A stretch of 64,000 nt of DNA. Origin: Sulfitobacter sp. SK012. GTDB taxonomy: Bacteria; Pseudomonadota; Alphaproteobacteria; Rhodobacterales; Rhodobacteraceae. The stretch covers positions 2,728,001 through 2,792,000 of the forward strand of contig NZ_CP025804.1 of the NCBI RefSeq assembly GCF_003352085.1, written 5' to 3'. The translations under genes were made by a program, and so were the position numbers. Shown one piece after another: positions 27,990 to 36,777 of this stretch. Each line of letters begins with the position of its first letter. Within the stretch, counting starts at the first letter, position 1. The notes beneath the pieces were generated by a model. The model was not told the origin of the DNA, ran no database searches, and saw only the letters and a list, made by a program, of their open reading frames with translations.

Positions 27990-28433
27990 ATGGCGGGTTA
28001 CTATCAGGACAAAAAGACAAAAATCTACTACACAGATTTCTACATCGGCTCAGAACGAATTCGATTGTCTCTAAAGACAAAGAAGAAAGCTGAGGCACAG
28101 AAGAGATCAGACGGCAAGAGGGTTTGGCTTCGTGAGGACTCAGCAATGCGTAAGCCGCGTGCGATTTACAGGGCATTCGATGAGCTAGGGTTCAACAATC
28201 CAGACAGCATCGCCAAATGTGGGCGACGGTCACCTAAGAACCTTCGGGATACGTTTGCAACTATTCAGGTGGGCATGAATACACCCCTCGAACACGTTCA
28301 GAAAATGCTTGGGCACACGTCATCAAAAATGACCCAGAAATATGCAGCCTATAATATGGCGGACGTTTGGTCGGCGGCAAATGATGTAACTGATGTCCTC
28401 GAGACAATTCTTGAGAACAAGAAGTCGGCTTAA
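27990..28433 (+). pseudogene. Tyrosine recombinase (integrase), internally deleted
   Basis: The start resembles the arm-binding domain of tRNA-targeting integrases (YYQDKKTKIYYTDFYIGSER, then LSLKTKKKAEAQKR). From about residue 38 it jumps to catalytic-domain sequence: PKNLRDTFATIQVGMNTPLE, then HVQKMLGHTSSKMTQKYAAY with the GH and Tyr of box II. The core-binding domain and the first catalytic Arg and Lys are missing, and the box II HxxR reads NLR without the His. It is 147 codons against about 400 normally. It is very likely the remnant of the enzyme that inserted the island. Confidence 0.8.
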
Positions 28434-28557
28434 ATAGGTCTCTTCGCCATAGCTGTACTGACGAGGCCGGACAAAGCGCAACAGCTCAGCTTCCCTCGTC
28501 TCAGCCAGGCACAGGCGCTTGCGGATGATATGGTGGGAGTGGCTCTCTTCTATTTTT

Positions 28558-29097
28558 TCACTGAACCAGTCCAAAACCCAAGTAATCCCTGGGAACCCTG
28601 TCGGTCAGCCAGACACCGTTGTCAGCACGGTAGAACAGGAAACCATCATTGTGCATGCGTTCTGCATCAACGGAAAGAATGACCGCCTTTCCATGCCGTT
28701 CGCCGACCCTCTTAGCCGTTGTCTCATCGGTTGATAGGTGCACTTGGGATCGACCTTTGGCCTCAAGCCCACTGACAAAGATGCTATCCAAACTGGACCG
28801 TGCTGTTCCGTGAAAAAGAGCTGCGAGCGGATCCGACGGCTCAAGACCTAAATCTACCTCAAACGAATGGCCTTGGGCAGCCCGGATGCGGGTCCCGTCC
28901 GGTGACAGAGTGAACCGTTGCTTGTCGTTTGTTGCGACAATCTCTTCAAGTTGTTGCCGTGACAGTTTCCGCCCGGCCTTCTTCATTTTCAGAAGTAGAT
29001 CGTCGACATCAGCCCATGCATTCTTGTCTAATGCCAGCCCAATTTCTTCTGGCTTGTGGCGCAACGCCATACTTAGAAATTTGGCTTCCTTGCTCAT
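28558..29097 (-). CDS. kptA: RNA 2'-phosphotransferase, KptA/Tpt1 family
   Basis: Removes an internal RNA 2'-phosphate using NAD+, making ADP-ribose 1'',2''-cyclic phosphate (family knowledge from yeast Tpt1, a tRNA-splicing enzyme; the role in bacteria is unknown). The winged-helix lobe has LRHKPEEIGL, the Arg-His pair of the active site, and QRFTLSPDGTRIRAAQGHS. The NAD-binding lobe has LFHGTARSSLDSI, KGRSQVHLSTD and DNGVWLTDRVP. All look intact. I chose ATG 29097 because GGAG precedes it; ATG 29109 is possible. About 179 residues, the usual size. A broken copy lies at 21.7 kb. Confidence 0.9.
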   Translation of the reverse strand: MSKEAKFLSMALRHKPEEIGLALDKNAWADVDDLLLKMKKAGRKLSRQQLEEIVATNDKQRFTLSPDGTRIRAAQGHSFEVDLGLEPSDPLAALFHGTARSSLDSIFVSGLEAKGRSQVHLSTDETTAKRVGERHGKAVILSVDAERMHNDGFLFYRADNGVWLTDRVPRDYLGFGLVQ

Positions 29098-29366
29098 TCC
29101 TGGCTCCATAAATTCTCATTTTTGAAAACCAGAACCGACTTTTGGCTCAGGCTTCCAAGGAATTCCAAATGTCTTCAGCTGGATTGCTTATGACGAAGGT
29201 AGTTATCCAACAACCCCTTGATATTGGCTTTTCCGACCGGGTTTTGGCTACCAGCCAATAACACATCTCTCAATGCGCCACGTCAGAAGGCGACCTCGTA
29301 AATTCTGGCGAAACTATCGGCTGCTAAAAAGCAGCAAGAAACAAAACATCTAAGGAACTCGGAAAT

Positions 29367-29567
29367 ATGAAAACTTTGGCCACCGTTGATCTAAGCGCGT
29401 GCAGCGCAAACTCTTTTGAGATTTTAGGAACCTGTCAAAAAGCAGCGCGAGAGGCTGGCGCGAGCGAAGCGGATATTCGTAACTTCATGACGAAAGCCAT
29501 GGAAGGTAATCAAGAGCATCTGTTGAGTGTTGTTGTGCAAAATTTTGAACTTGAGTGGCCAGACTGA
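29367..29567 (+). CDS. Small protein of 66 residues, duplicated in the island
   Basis: A short, acidic, probably helical protein (FEILGTCQKAAREAGASEAD, FMTKAMEGNQEHLLSVV). I do not recognise a family. ATG 29367 is preceded by AAGGAACTCGG with weak spacing. The truncated copy at 21430-21584 keeps the frame at about 90 percent nucleotide identity, which supports real coding. It starts 270 bases from kptA, in the opposite direction, and a kptA fragment also lies near the other copy. Confidence 0.6.
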   Translation: MKTLATVDLSACSANSFEILGTCQKAAREAGASEADIRNFMTKAMEGNQEHLLSVVVQNFELEWPD

Positions 29568-29764
29568 CCTTCCTAGCACCACCAGTTTGCATCTCAATCT
29601 AAGCTTTCGGTAACTGCAATTGCCGCAAATTTACGAGAGTTCTGATCATCTCCTGTGAGCGCCTCAGGCTACCTCGCTGTTGGAAGCCTTGTGCGATCAG
29701 ATCATAGTCATCCTCAAAAAGCGGCATGAACCTTGGGTCGACATTTCGCTCGCAAGCGTAGCTG
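29413..29764. repeat. Inverted duplicate, right copy
   Basis: Matches 21234-21584 in inverted orientation. It covers most of the 66-codon gene and the start of the segment beyond the rhomboid gene. The two copies are 7.8 kb apart, and recombination between them would flip that stretch. Confidence 0.85.
29599..29757 (-). pseudogene. C-terminal tail of an unknown gene
   Basis: On the minus strand the codons read NVDPRFMPLFEDDYDLIAQ, then RRSQEMIRTLVNLRQLQLPK and stop. The left duplicate keeps the same frame with a few amino acid changes, so this was once coding. The frame is open into the sequence downstream of the rhomboid gene, but that part (Cys, Arg, Pro rich) looks non-coding and there is no convincing start. 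I do not recognise the family. Confidence 0.4.
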
Positions 29765-29840
29765 CCGCGCAGGGATCGAATGTTTGCCGGAACCTGGGCC
29801 TGCGAAGGGGGTTGCATCTTGTAAACAGAGCATCGGTCTC

Positions 29841-30524
29841 TCAAAGGCTCTGGGATCTTGTTTTTCGTTGGCTTGCGAAAGTCCAAGCGGCAGTCCAGCC
29901 AACGATCCACCCACCTAAGTGTGCCTCCCAGGCAAGTGTCCCAGATAGCACTACGAACAGCACCAAATTGACGAGGAGCAGGCCCATTATTCCGCTCAGG
30001 ACAGGTCGCACTGATTGGTTTAATTGGCGTCGCTGCCTGAAGTCCCACGCTTGCCACAGGCCAAGAAGGCCGAAAACGGCCCCGGACGCTCCAATCATTG
30101 GGCCGCTCGCGGCTGACAACAGCCCGAAAGCGGCGGCACCAGTAATTGCTGATAAGGCTAGCAAGAGAATGGTTTTACCGACGCCAAGGTATGCTGCCAC
30201 CCCCTTTCCCAAGGCGAGAAGAACCACACTATTCATGACAAAATGCGCAATACTGCCATGCAAAAACGCGTGCGTCAGAAACATCAGCACTTTCTGACTT
30301 GCATAGAGCGGAGCAAGGCCTCCATCGAGCAAAAGTTGCCAGAATGCACCATACAAAAAGACGTTTATACGCCAACTGTTTGAGCCGATCCAACCTGCAT
30401 CTGACAGAGTAAGTGGCAGCTCAATCACCGCCATAACGCCTATCAGAACCCAAAGAAATCCGGGCGCACCGGGTTCAACCTTTTTGGGGTGTCTGTGAAA
30501 TTGATCGCGCTTATCTGTTGCCAT
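29841..30524 (-). CDS. Rhomboid-family intramembrane serine protease
   Basis: A 227-residue membrane protease with about six helices. The family landmarks are present: HGSIAHFVMNSVVLL (the HxxxN motif of helix 2), GASGAVFGLLG with the catalytic Ser at about 146, and WEAHLGGWIVGW with the catalytic His at about 198. It would cut transmembrane segments of unknown substrates. The N-terminus is short and polar (DKRDQFHRHPKKVEPGAPG). It is convergent with the 66-codon gene, across the decayed tail segment. Confidence 0.88.
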   Translation of the reverse strand: MATDKRDQFHRHPKKVEPGAPGFLWVLIGVMAVIELPLTLSDAGWIGSNSWRINVFLYGAFWQLLLDGGLAPLYASQKVLMFLTHAFLHGSIAHFVMNSVVLLALGKGVAAYLGVGKTILLLALSAITGAAAFGLLSAASGPMIGASGAVFGLLGLWQAWDFRQRRQLNQSVRPVLSGIMGLLLVNLVLFVVLSGTLAWEAHLGGWIVGWTAAWTFASQRKTRSQSL

Positions 30525-30599
30525 GAAATTTCAATATTCCCTTCAAGACGACAATGAAAGCTGCCTTCGCTACGCGAACAGCGCCTCCATTAGACCGTA

Positions 30600-30690
30600 G
30601 CCTATTCGTTTTTCTGATTTCTTGGCGGTGTCCCAAAACGCGTCCGATATTCCTTCGAAAACTGAGTTGGAGAATTGAAGCGGACGCTGA
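30600..30690 (-). pseudogene. AraC-type regulator, 3' fragment
   Basis: The minus strand reads RFNSPTQFSKEYRTRFGTPP RN, written here as RFNSPTQFSKEYRTRF then GTPPRN. This is the second helix-turn-helix of AraC regulators (GFxSPSQFSREYRRxFGxPP). The remaining gene is missing; upstream sequence is unrelated. It lies divergent to the oxidoreductase gene, where a regulator of that gene would normally be. Confidence 0.65.
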
Positions 30691-30804
30691 GAGGACGAAA
30701 CTGACTGTCGAAGTTATTGATATTTGCTATAAGGCGGTAATTATTGCAGAAAACCCGCATCACCCAGCAAGAAAGCTCCCACGAGCGTGACAGACGGAAC
30801 GAAT

Positions 30805-32058
30805 ATGACAATGCCGCAGAACGAATTTGACCTCATCGTTGTGGGTGCTGGTATCGTTGGTATGTCAGCTGCGCTCTATGCTCAAAGGGATGGTCTAAAG
30901 ACCCTCATCTGCGACCCCAACCCACCCGGGTCGGGCACAACGTATGGGTCGGCCTGTACCATCGCGACATATGCTTGCATTCCGGTCAACAACCCATCGA
31001 TTTTTACATCTCTGCCGCATCTGCTGACCAGCCGGGAAAGCCCACTAACCTTTAACCTGTTGCACGGATTGAGAAACCCCGGGTGGATGTTGGCGTTCCT
31101 AAACAACTGCCGCCCCTCTCGTGTGAAACAAATCAGCGAAGCACTAGGTCAGCTCCTGACGCATACTGATGCCGGCCTCGACCCGCTGATTGCTGAGGCC
31201 GGAGCCGAAGACCTGATGGTAAATAACGACTGCCTTTATGTCTGGTCCACGAAAACGGGGTATGAAGGTGCGCGCGACAGCAATGCGATGCGGCGCGCGC
31301 AGGGTGTGGAATTCGATGAACTCTCCAAAGATGACGTCCACCAACTGGAACCAAACCTGAAACAACCCATACACTGTGGCCTGAACTTCAAAGGCGCACG
31401 ACATGTGACCAATCCGCAGGAATTAGTCGAGCGCATGCACAAACGATTTGAAGCACTTGGCGGGACCTATCTATCCTGCGGTGTTGAACGTTGTGATGCC
31501 GATGACACTGGGGTGACAACTTATCTTAAAGATGGCACCGAACTCCGCGCGGGTCACCTAGCGCTAACAGCTGGCGTACGTTCGAACGAGATAAAAGGCT
31601 CTGGCGCTGAACATCTGCCACTAGGCACTGAGCGCGGCTATCACATCCTTTACCGCAACGACGGGGGACTGGTATCACGGCCGGTTGGCTGGGCCGAAGC
31701 GGGTTTCTACGCCACGCCGATGGCCCACGGATTGCGAATTGCCGGTACGGTTGAAATCAATGCTAAAGACGCTGCATTCAACACCAAATGCACTGATTAC
31801 CTTCAGCGCAAATCACATGAAATGTTTGGAGATATCGGTTCGCCTGACGACGCATGGCTGGGTCATCGCCCAACGATGCCGGATGCTCTTCCAGTAATAG
31901 GTCCTTCACCGACCTCGAACCGCATCACTCTTGCCTTTGGACACCAACATATCGGCCTTACGCTAGGGGGAGTAACCGGCAAAATCGTGACTGATCTTGC
32001 GCAGGGGCGAGCACCCCATTGCAATATTAACGATTTTGCTCCGCAACGATTTACCTGA
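30805..32058 (+). CDS. FAD-dependent oxidoreductase, D-amino acid dehydrogenase-like
   Basis: A DAO/DadA-family flavoprotein: N-terminal Rossmann motif VVGAGIVGMSAALYAQ and, near the C-terminus, RPTMPDALPVIGPS followed by FGHQHIGLTLGGVTGKIV, the usual DadA signature for FAD. DadA-like enzymes oxidise D-amino acids or secondary amines and pass electrons to the respiratory chain. The substrate is not predictable. ATG 30805 is favoured over GTG 30787. It stands alone, with only an AraC stump upstream. Confidence 0.9.
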   Translation: MTMPQNEFDLIVVGAGIVGMSAALYAQRDGLKTLICDPNPPGSGTTYGSACTIATYACIPVNNPSIFTSLPHLLTSRESPLTFNLLHGLRNPGWMLAFLNNCRPSRVKQISEALGQLLTHTDAGLDPLIAEAGAEDLMVNNDCLYVWSTKTGYEGARDSNAMRRAQGVEFDELSKDDVHQLEPNLKQPIHCGLNFKGARHVTNPQELVERMHKRFEALGGTYLSCGVERCDADDTGVTTYLKDGTELRAGHLALTAGVRSNEIKGSGAEHLPLGTERGYHILYRNDGGLVSRPVGWAEAGFYATPMAHGLRIAGTVEINAKDAAFNTKCTDYLQRKSHEMFGDIGSPDDAWLGHRPTMPDALPVIGPSPTSNRITLAFGHQHIGLTLGGVTGKIVTDLAQGRAPHCNINDFAPQRFT

Positions 32059-32380
32059 TTGGATCTGAGCGGCAGTTTTGTACGGGTTCAGGTCATCTAT
32101 GCACTGTGCCCCATCAGTTGGTTTGACCGCTCTAAGCCGCCATTCGCTACGGTGACCATCAAGACCTGCTAAGCGGGTCAAAGCTGCCGGTGCTGCCATA
32201 TTCGTAAGGTCGGCTTCCGGCCCTTAGCTGCCGCTCGCCGGACATGTTGTATGCTGCGATGCGGCCCGTCTCACCAAAGCAGCCGCTCAACCGCGTCGTA
32301 AGACGCCAGATCCTAACTGTTTCTTCGCTGCACGGTGTTGGAACAGTCGAGACGCGGACTGACCGGCTTTTGGCCCGGTT
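32059..32380. other. Intergenic region, no gene seen
   Basis: About 320 bases rich in fragments that resemble the roseobacter spacer module (TGCTGCGATGCGGCCCG and similar). No protein-coding features or terminator recognised. Confidence 0.4.
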
Positions 32381-32536
32381 TCACAAAATGCCATCGAACG
32401 GCTTTATGTTCATATCCTTGGCGTCATTGGTCATCTTCCAAAACCAATTGGATGCGCGCCGTAGCAATCCGCTCAACTCTGGCGTCTTTTTTGCTGTTAA
32501 CTCTTGAGTTTGCGGGGTGGCTGGGAAATCTGACAT
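32381..32536 (-). CDS. Small protein of 51 residues
   Basis: A frame from ATG 32536 preceded by GAGG at six bases. The product has a polar head (SDFPATPQTQELTAKKTPEL) and an amphipathic basic tail (LLRRASNWFWKMTNDAKDM). It is divergent from the winged-helix regulator that starts 127 bases away, so it may be a target or partner of that regulator. I do not recognise it. Confidence 0.4.
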   Translation of the reverse strand: MSDFPATPQTQELTAKKTPELSGLLRRASNWFWKMTNDAKDMNIKPFDGIL

Positions 32537-32662
32537 GTTGAACCTCGTTTTGGGCATTGGAGTATGATCTAAGCCTAACGACTGCCCTTGCGGTGCGCTT
32601 GATCGCCGTCTTGCCATTTGCTTGCCGTTTGCTTGATTTCCATTGCCGCGAGGTTTTCCTTG

Positions 32663-34198
32663 ATGATCTATGAGTTTGGCGACATCTGCATTGACGATGA
32701 TTTACAGGAAGTCACCCGCGACGGCGCGCCGATTGCAGTGCAGCCTCAGGTCCTCGATCTCCTCCTGTTTCTTGTCGAGAATTCTGATCGGGTCGTTTCG
32801 AAGGACGAACTCATCGACGCGATCTGGGGTGGGCGGGCGATTTCGGACAGCGCGTTGAACGCCCGCATCAATGCCGCCCGCAAAACTGTGGGCGACACGG
32901 GCGAGACTCAGGAGATCATCAAAACCATCCCACGCAAAGGTTATCGTTTTGTGGCGAAGCTTTTGGACAGTGTGCCAGCCATAGCGGAAACCCTGATTGT
33001 CGAGCGGCCCTCTGTTCCATCTTTGACGGTCCTGCCATTCGCAGATGGTGGAATCGACCCAGAGTATCGCTTTCTGGCCGACGGGTTGACTGAAGACGTT
33101 GTGACGGCGCTGTCAAAGTTGAGGGGCTTCTTCGTCACCGACCGAAACACCACCTTTGCACTCAAAGATGCCAGCCGCGATCCGCGCACCATCGCTGATG
33201 AGATGGGGGTGCGCTACATTTTGCAGGGCTCTGTGCGTTCAGCCGGGCAAAGAATCCGCGTCAACGCATCCTTGACGGATACTGAAACTAATGCCCAACT
33301 TTGGGCCGAACGCTATGACCGCGATCTCACTGACATCTTCGATCTTCAAGACGAATTGACCGAGAGCCTCGTTGCCCGGCTTTCACCTGAACTTTTTGCT
33401 GCTGAACATGCCCGGTTGAAGCGACGGCGGCCGCAAAACTTGGATGCTTGGGAGTGCTTCGTACACGCGATGCATGAGTACGGCAAACAGTCCAAAGACA
33501 GTAGCGCCAGTGCTGTGGCGCAGCTTGAGCGCGCAATTGAACTCGATCCACAGTATGCGCAGGCTTTGGGGCTTTATGCGACAACGCTGGCATGGCGGGT
33601 GATCCAGGGATGGGAGCCGTTCGATGAAACTTTGCAACGCGCACGCAGCGCGGCGGATCAAGCTGTGCTGGCAGACCCGAACGATCCTTGGGCGTCCATC
33701 GGACGCGGCTATGTCTCAATCACGGCGCGCGAAGAGGACGCCGCGATCATGAATTACGGACGGGCTGTCGATCTTAGCCCGAACTTTGCATACGCAAGAG
33801 CGTTGCTTGGGGTTTCCAACGCTTATGCCGGAAATGCAGACCTTGCCCGCACCCATATTGAGAAGGCGATTGCGCTCAGTCCTCGCGATACATTCATCGA
33901 CAAGTTCTATCTCTACCTTGCCGTCGCGGAGTTTCAGGCCGCGCGCTACGACGCCGCGGCCATGGCCGCCGAGCATGCGATCCAGATCAAGCCAGGGCAC
34001 CCAAGTTCTCACTTGTTCAGGACCTCTGCTTTGGCGTTGGGTGGCGAGCAGACAATGGCTGAAGCGGCGCTTTCGACCTACCTTGCTTTGGTGCCCACGG
34101 CGTTGGCATCGACGATTGAAAAGACAGTGCTCTATTATCGGCCTGAGGATCGGCGGCGCATGGCCGAAGGCATGCGCAAAGCTGGCTTGCCGGGCTGA
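32663..34198 (+). CDS. Winged-helix regulator with TolB-like and TPR regions
   Basis: A 511-residue regulator of the CadC-like group without a membrane helix. Residues about 5-95 are an OmpR-type winged helix (QVLDLLLFLVENSDRVVSKD, then IWGGRAISDSALNARINAAR, then IIKTIPRKGYRFV). The middle is a FlgO/TolB-like domain (LTVLPFADGGIDPEYRFLAD, then GVRYILQGSVRSAGQRIRV). The C-terminal half is TPR-like (AIELDPQYAQALGLYATTLA, then AVDLSPNFAYARALLG). It resembles the cyclase-linked protein at 38076-39743 in domain order. ATG 32663 is preceded by GCGAGG; the frame is open to 32618. Confidence 0.85.
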   Translation: MIYEFGDICIDDDLQEVTRDGAPIAVQPQVLDLLLFLVENSDRVVSKDELIDAIWGGRAISDSALNARINAARKTVGDTGETQEIIKTIPRKGYRFVAKLLDSVPAIAETLIVERPSVPSLTVLPFADGGIDPEYRFLADGLTEDVVTALSKLRGFFVTDRNTTFALKDASRDPRTIADEMGVRYILQGSVRSAGQRIRVNASLTDTETNAQLWAERYDRDLTDIFDLQDELTESLVARLSPELFAAEHARLKRRRPQNLDAWECFVHAMHEYGKQSKDSSASAVAQLERAIELDPQYAQALGLYATTLAWRVIQGWEPFDETLQRARSAADQAVLADPNDPWASIGRGYVSITAREEDAAIMNYGRAVDLSPNFAYARALLGVSNAYAGNADLARTHIEKAIALSPRDTFIDKFYLYLAVAEFQAARYDAAAMAAEHAIQIKPGHPSSHLFRTSALALGGEQTMAEAALSTYLALVPTALASTIEKTVLYYRPEDRRRMAEGMRKAGLPG

Positions 34199-34388
34199 GA
34201 GCAATTGGGCCGATGCCTTTGCTTGATGCTGCTTTCGTCCTAAATCAGATAAGCACTTCGAGCCGACCTTCGCTGCGTTTGCACGACAGAAAAAACTGGT
34301 CGATGCCCAGAGCGCCCGCTTTCTTCGATCTGCGTTTTCGATTTCGCACTTACGGCGAAGGTCCGGTTTCCGCCCTTAGTACCGTAAA

Positions 34389-34631
34389 GTGCATACCGCA
34401 GCATCAGTCAGTTTGGGCTCTCTTCCGCCGTTCGCTGCGGAGCGCGCCAAGGTCCGCTTTGCGGCCAATCACCCGTTTTTAGTTTTTTGGGCCCCGAGCC
34501 TGGTTACTCCCTTTATTTCGACTGAAGGGAGTTTGTCGTGCGGAGGCGGCAAACTTTTTACCCCACCAAACCAAAAAAGTGCCGTTACCCTCGTAGCAAT
34601 TGAGACCTCCACATCAGATGATGTAACCGCA
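34389..34631 (+). repeat. Repeat element, copy A (left part, interrupted)
   Basis: Two hundred forty-three bases colinear with 46922-47164, without indels and with few substitutions. It stops at TAACCGCA (34624-34631), where a 2.1-kb segment begins. The right part of the element resumes at 36778. Short open frames inside it have no coding features. Confidence 0.88.
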
Positions 34632-34698
34632 ACAATCGCCTTCAATTAGCAGAGACTTCGAAACAATCTGTTTCTCGAATTCCTGCGCTAGGGGATTT

Positions 34699-34803
34699 AA
34701 AGGTGCGATAACCATATCGACCATATCGCCTGGCCAGCTCGATCATGTCGGCCACAAGTTGTTGTTCATCTGGTCTGCCCCAAGGAATACGACTTTGCGT
34801 GGA
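34699..34803 (-). pseudogene. IS3-family OrfB remnant
   Basis: The minus strand reads STQSRIPWGRPDEQQLVADM and then IELARRYGRYGYRTF. This matches the segment of IS3-family OrfB before the DDE domain (pattern DEERLxADIIxLARxYGRYGYR). A stop precedes it and the DDE domain is gone. It is near the left end of the 2.1-kb insertion. Confidence 0.7.
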
Positions 34804-35135
34804 TCAGCACAGCTGCCAGCCTCATTATGGAGCCATTGCCATCGTTCTTTGTGCCCAATGGGATTGCTTCTAGACGTCCTGTTCTCTTGTAATCACCAAG
34901 CGCCCGCAGTGTGTTCTGGTCAAAAGCACATACAACATCACCCCCAAGGTGAATAATCTCACAGCTCGTCTTGAAATAGCGAAATGGATCAGACTTGATC
35001 ATCCCGAGGCGCTACAAATCCGCCCTGCGCGCCTCAAGTCAGTTTTGTATGAAAGCGCCCCGCCAATTGATATAAAACAAGGCCTTTCTCTGACCTGTAT
35101 GCGACCATCATCAAGTACAGCTGAGGAGAAACGTC

Positions 35136-35543
35136 ATGTACCACAATATATTGGTTCCAGTAGTTTTTGATAACGAGCACGACATAACCGCACCGGTCAA
35201 GCTGGCCGGTATTCTAAAGACACCAGAAGCAAAGATCACATTTCTGCACGTAATCGAACGTGTACCGTCATATGCGATATCTTACATCACAAATGAGTTT
35301 CAAAATGAGATGCGGATGGCTTTGCATGATGAACTGGAAAAGCTAGCCAAGCATCTACCCGGAGCAGAAGGCCAAGTCGTCGAAGGGCATTCTGGCCGAA
35401 CAATTGTGGAATATGCAAAGGAGCATCGCAATGATCTGATCATCATCGCGTCTCATCGACCAGGTATGGAAGATTACTTTTTGGGAAGCACTGCTTCGCA
35501 TGTGGTGCGTCACGCTTCCTGCGCAGTACATGTTGTCAGGTAA
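35136..35543 (+). CDS. Universal stress protein
   Basis: A 135-residue single-domain UspA-type protein. The N-terminus NILVPVVFDNEH and the ATP-type signature near the end (ASHRPGMEDYFLGSTASHVV, then RHASCAVHVVR) correspond to the G-x2-G-x9-G-S/T motif, here with R-P-G-M, so nucleotide binding is possible but not certain. Such proteins dimerise and support survival under stress. ATG 35136 has GAGGAG eight bases upstream. A MetF-like gene follows after 98 bases. Confidence 0.9.
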   Translation: MYHNILVPVVFDNEHDITAPVKLAGILKTPEAKITFLHVIERVPSYAISYITNEFQNEMRMALHDELEKLAKHLPGAEGQVVEGHSGRTIVEYAKEHRNDLIIIASHRPGMEDYFLGSTASHVVRHASCAVHVVR

Positions 35544-35641
35544 GCCACTCAACCAGATGTGAAAGCTCGCCGCCCTTTGCAGGCCACTTTTCTTCAAGCA
35601 TCAACGCATCGTCGGGCTCGAACCATCAGGAAAACTTTGCT

Positions 35642-36553
35642 TTGGATAAAGAACAATCTACAACACATCCCCCGCTCGTAGACCAACCGCCAGCGGCGCT
35701 GCTGAAGCGCCTTTTCCAATCTGGTGGCAAGGTTCCACTAAGCTTTGAGTTCTTTCCTCCCCAAACCGCTTCGCGTCGTGATCATTTATATGAAGTTACA
35801 GATCGACTTGCGCCTGTGGCTGCTGAAGGGTTTTCCGTCACAATGGGAGCCGGCGGTGCGACACGTACAGGAACCCACGAAACAGCCGTAGCGATTACTG
35901 AACGGTGCGCTCGTCCTGTGACTGCTCATCTTACGACATTGGGCATGAGTAAAACGGAAGCCTTGTCTTGTGCTGACGGCCTTTGGTCTTCCGGGGTAGA
36001 TCGCATTCTTGCACTCAGAGGTGATCAACCTAAAGACATGACAGAGACACCTTCTGGCTTTGAACATGCCTGCGACTTGGTGAAAGCCCTGTCTCGCCAA
36101 CACCCCTTTGAAATAGCTGTCGCCGCTTATCCGGAAAAACATCCGGACGCGGCGGATCTGGACACCGACATTGACCACCTAAAGGAAAAAATCGATGCCG
36201 GTGCCAGTCGGGCTTACTGTCAGTTCGTTTTGGACCCGGCAGCGTATGGCCGATTTCTTGAAAAATGCGACCGCCATGGGATTCACGCTCCCATCGTGCC
36301 GGGGCTTATGCCACTAGATGACTGGAAACGCATGCGATCATTTGCGGTGGCAAATGGGACCAGTGTTCCTGCGTGGCTGGATCAGCTTTTCACTATCGGA
36401 GAAACAACGCCGGAAATAATGCCGAACCTTGCATTAGCGGCTATGGTCGAACAGGCGCGTCGTTTGATCGCCTATGGCGCTCCGGCTCTGCATGTTTACA
36501 CCATGAACCGATGGCCACTATCTCTAACGCTAGCCCGACTGCTTGGGCACTAG
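35642..36553 (+). CDS. Methylenetetrahydrofolate reductase-like protein
   Basis: A TIM-barrel flavoprotein of the MetF family, which converts 5,10-methylene-THF to 5-methyl-THF or runs in reverse in C1 catabolism. Signatures: SFEFFPPQTASRRD, VTMGAGGATRTGT, VTAHLTTLG, ILALRGDQPKD, AYPEKHPDAAD, PIVPGLMPL and ALHVYTMNR. The segment around YCQFVLDP replaces the usual TQFFFD. Its TTG start at 35642 is the best available and is weak. A role in methionine synthesis or in THF-linked demethylation cannot be told apart. It ends the operon-like pair with the Usp gene. Confidence 0.85.
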   Translation: MDKEQSTTHPPLVDQPPAALLKRLFQSGGKVPLSFEFFPPQTASRRDHLYEVTDRLAPVAAEGFSVTMGAGGATRTGTHETAVAITERCARPVTAHLTTLGMSKTEALSCADGLWSSGVDRILALRGDQPKDMTETPSGFEHACDLVKALSRQHPFEIAVAAYPEKHPDAADLDTDIDHLKEKIDAGASRAYCQFVLDPAAYGRFLEKCDRHGIHAPIVPGLMPLDDWKRMRSFAVANGTSVPAWLDQLFTIGETTPEIMPNLALAAMVEQARRLIAYGAPALHVYTMNRWPLSLTLARLLGH

Positions 36554-36777
36554 CTGTTTGCCAAGTATCTCATCGCTCGCGGACGCATTTTACCAACCGC
36601 AATCTGGCTGGCAAAGATAACAAGTATCACGTGGACTCAGGTGGCGGCGTCGTAGCTTGAAAAGACTTCCGCACTTCGATTGCGCCGGATCAGGAACACG
36701 TCATATGCTTCTCGCCGATTTTCCGATCCCATGCCCTAACCTCCTACCCCACTGTTAAGCGGTTGGCACACAGTGCC

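Larger units (their letters stand above)
34632..36777. mobile_element. 2.1-kb insertion into the repeat element
   Basis: The sequence between copy A and copy B of the repeat, flanked by the direct 8-bp repeat TAACCGCA (34624-34631 and 36778-36785) that occurs once in the uninterrupted copy (47157-47164). This is how a transposition with target duplication looks. The insert carries an IS3 OrfB scrap, a universal stress protein gene and a MetF-like gene. The right end, read inward, begins GGCACTGTGTGCC, somewhat like IS6-family ends; the left end does not match it. Confidence 0.65.

Noticed and set aside
29680..30297. A 205-codon plus-strand frame over the rhomboid gene
   Set aside because: The minus strand has a complete rhomboid protease. 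Only the first residues are shared with the inverted duplicate, because the DNA is duplicated.
34213..34649. Short frames inside repeat copy A (and the same frames at 46876-47236)
   Set aside because: They are similar between copies only because the DNA is repeated; they lack starts and coding bias.
34632..36777. A complete IS6-type transposon
   Set aside because: The 8-bp duplication and the right end fit, but there is no IS6 transposase and the left end does not mirror the right end. I kept only the insertion call.
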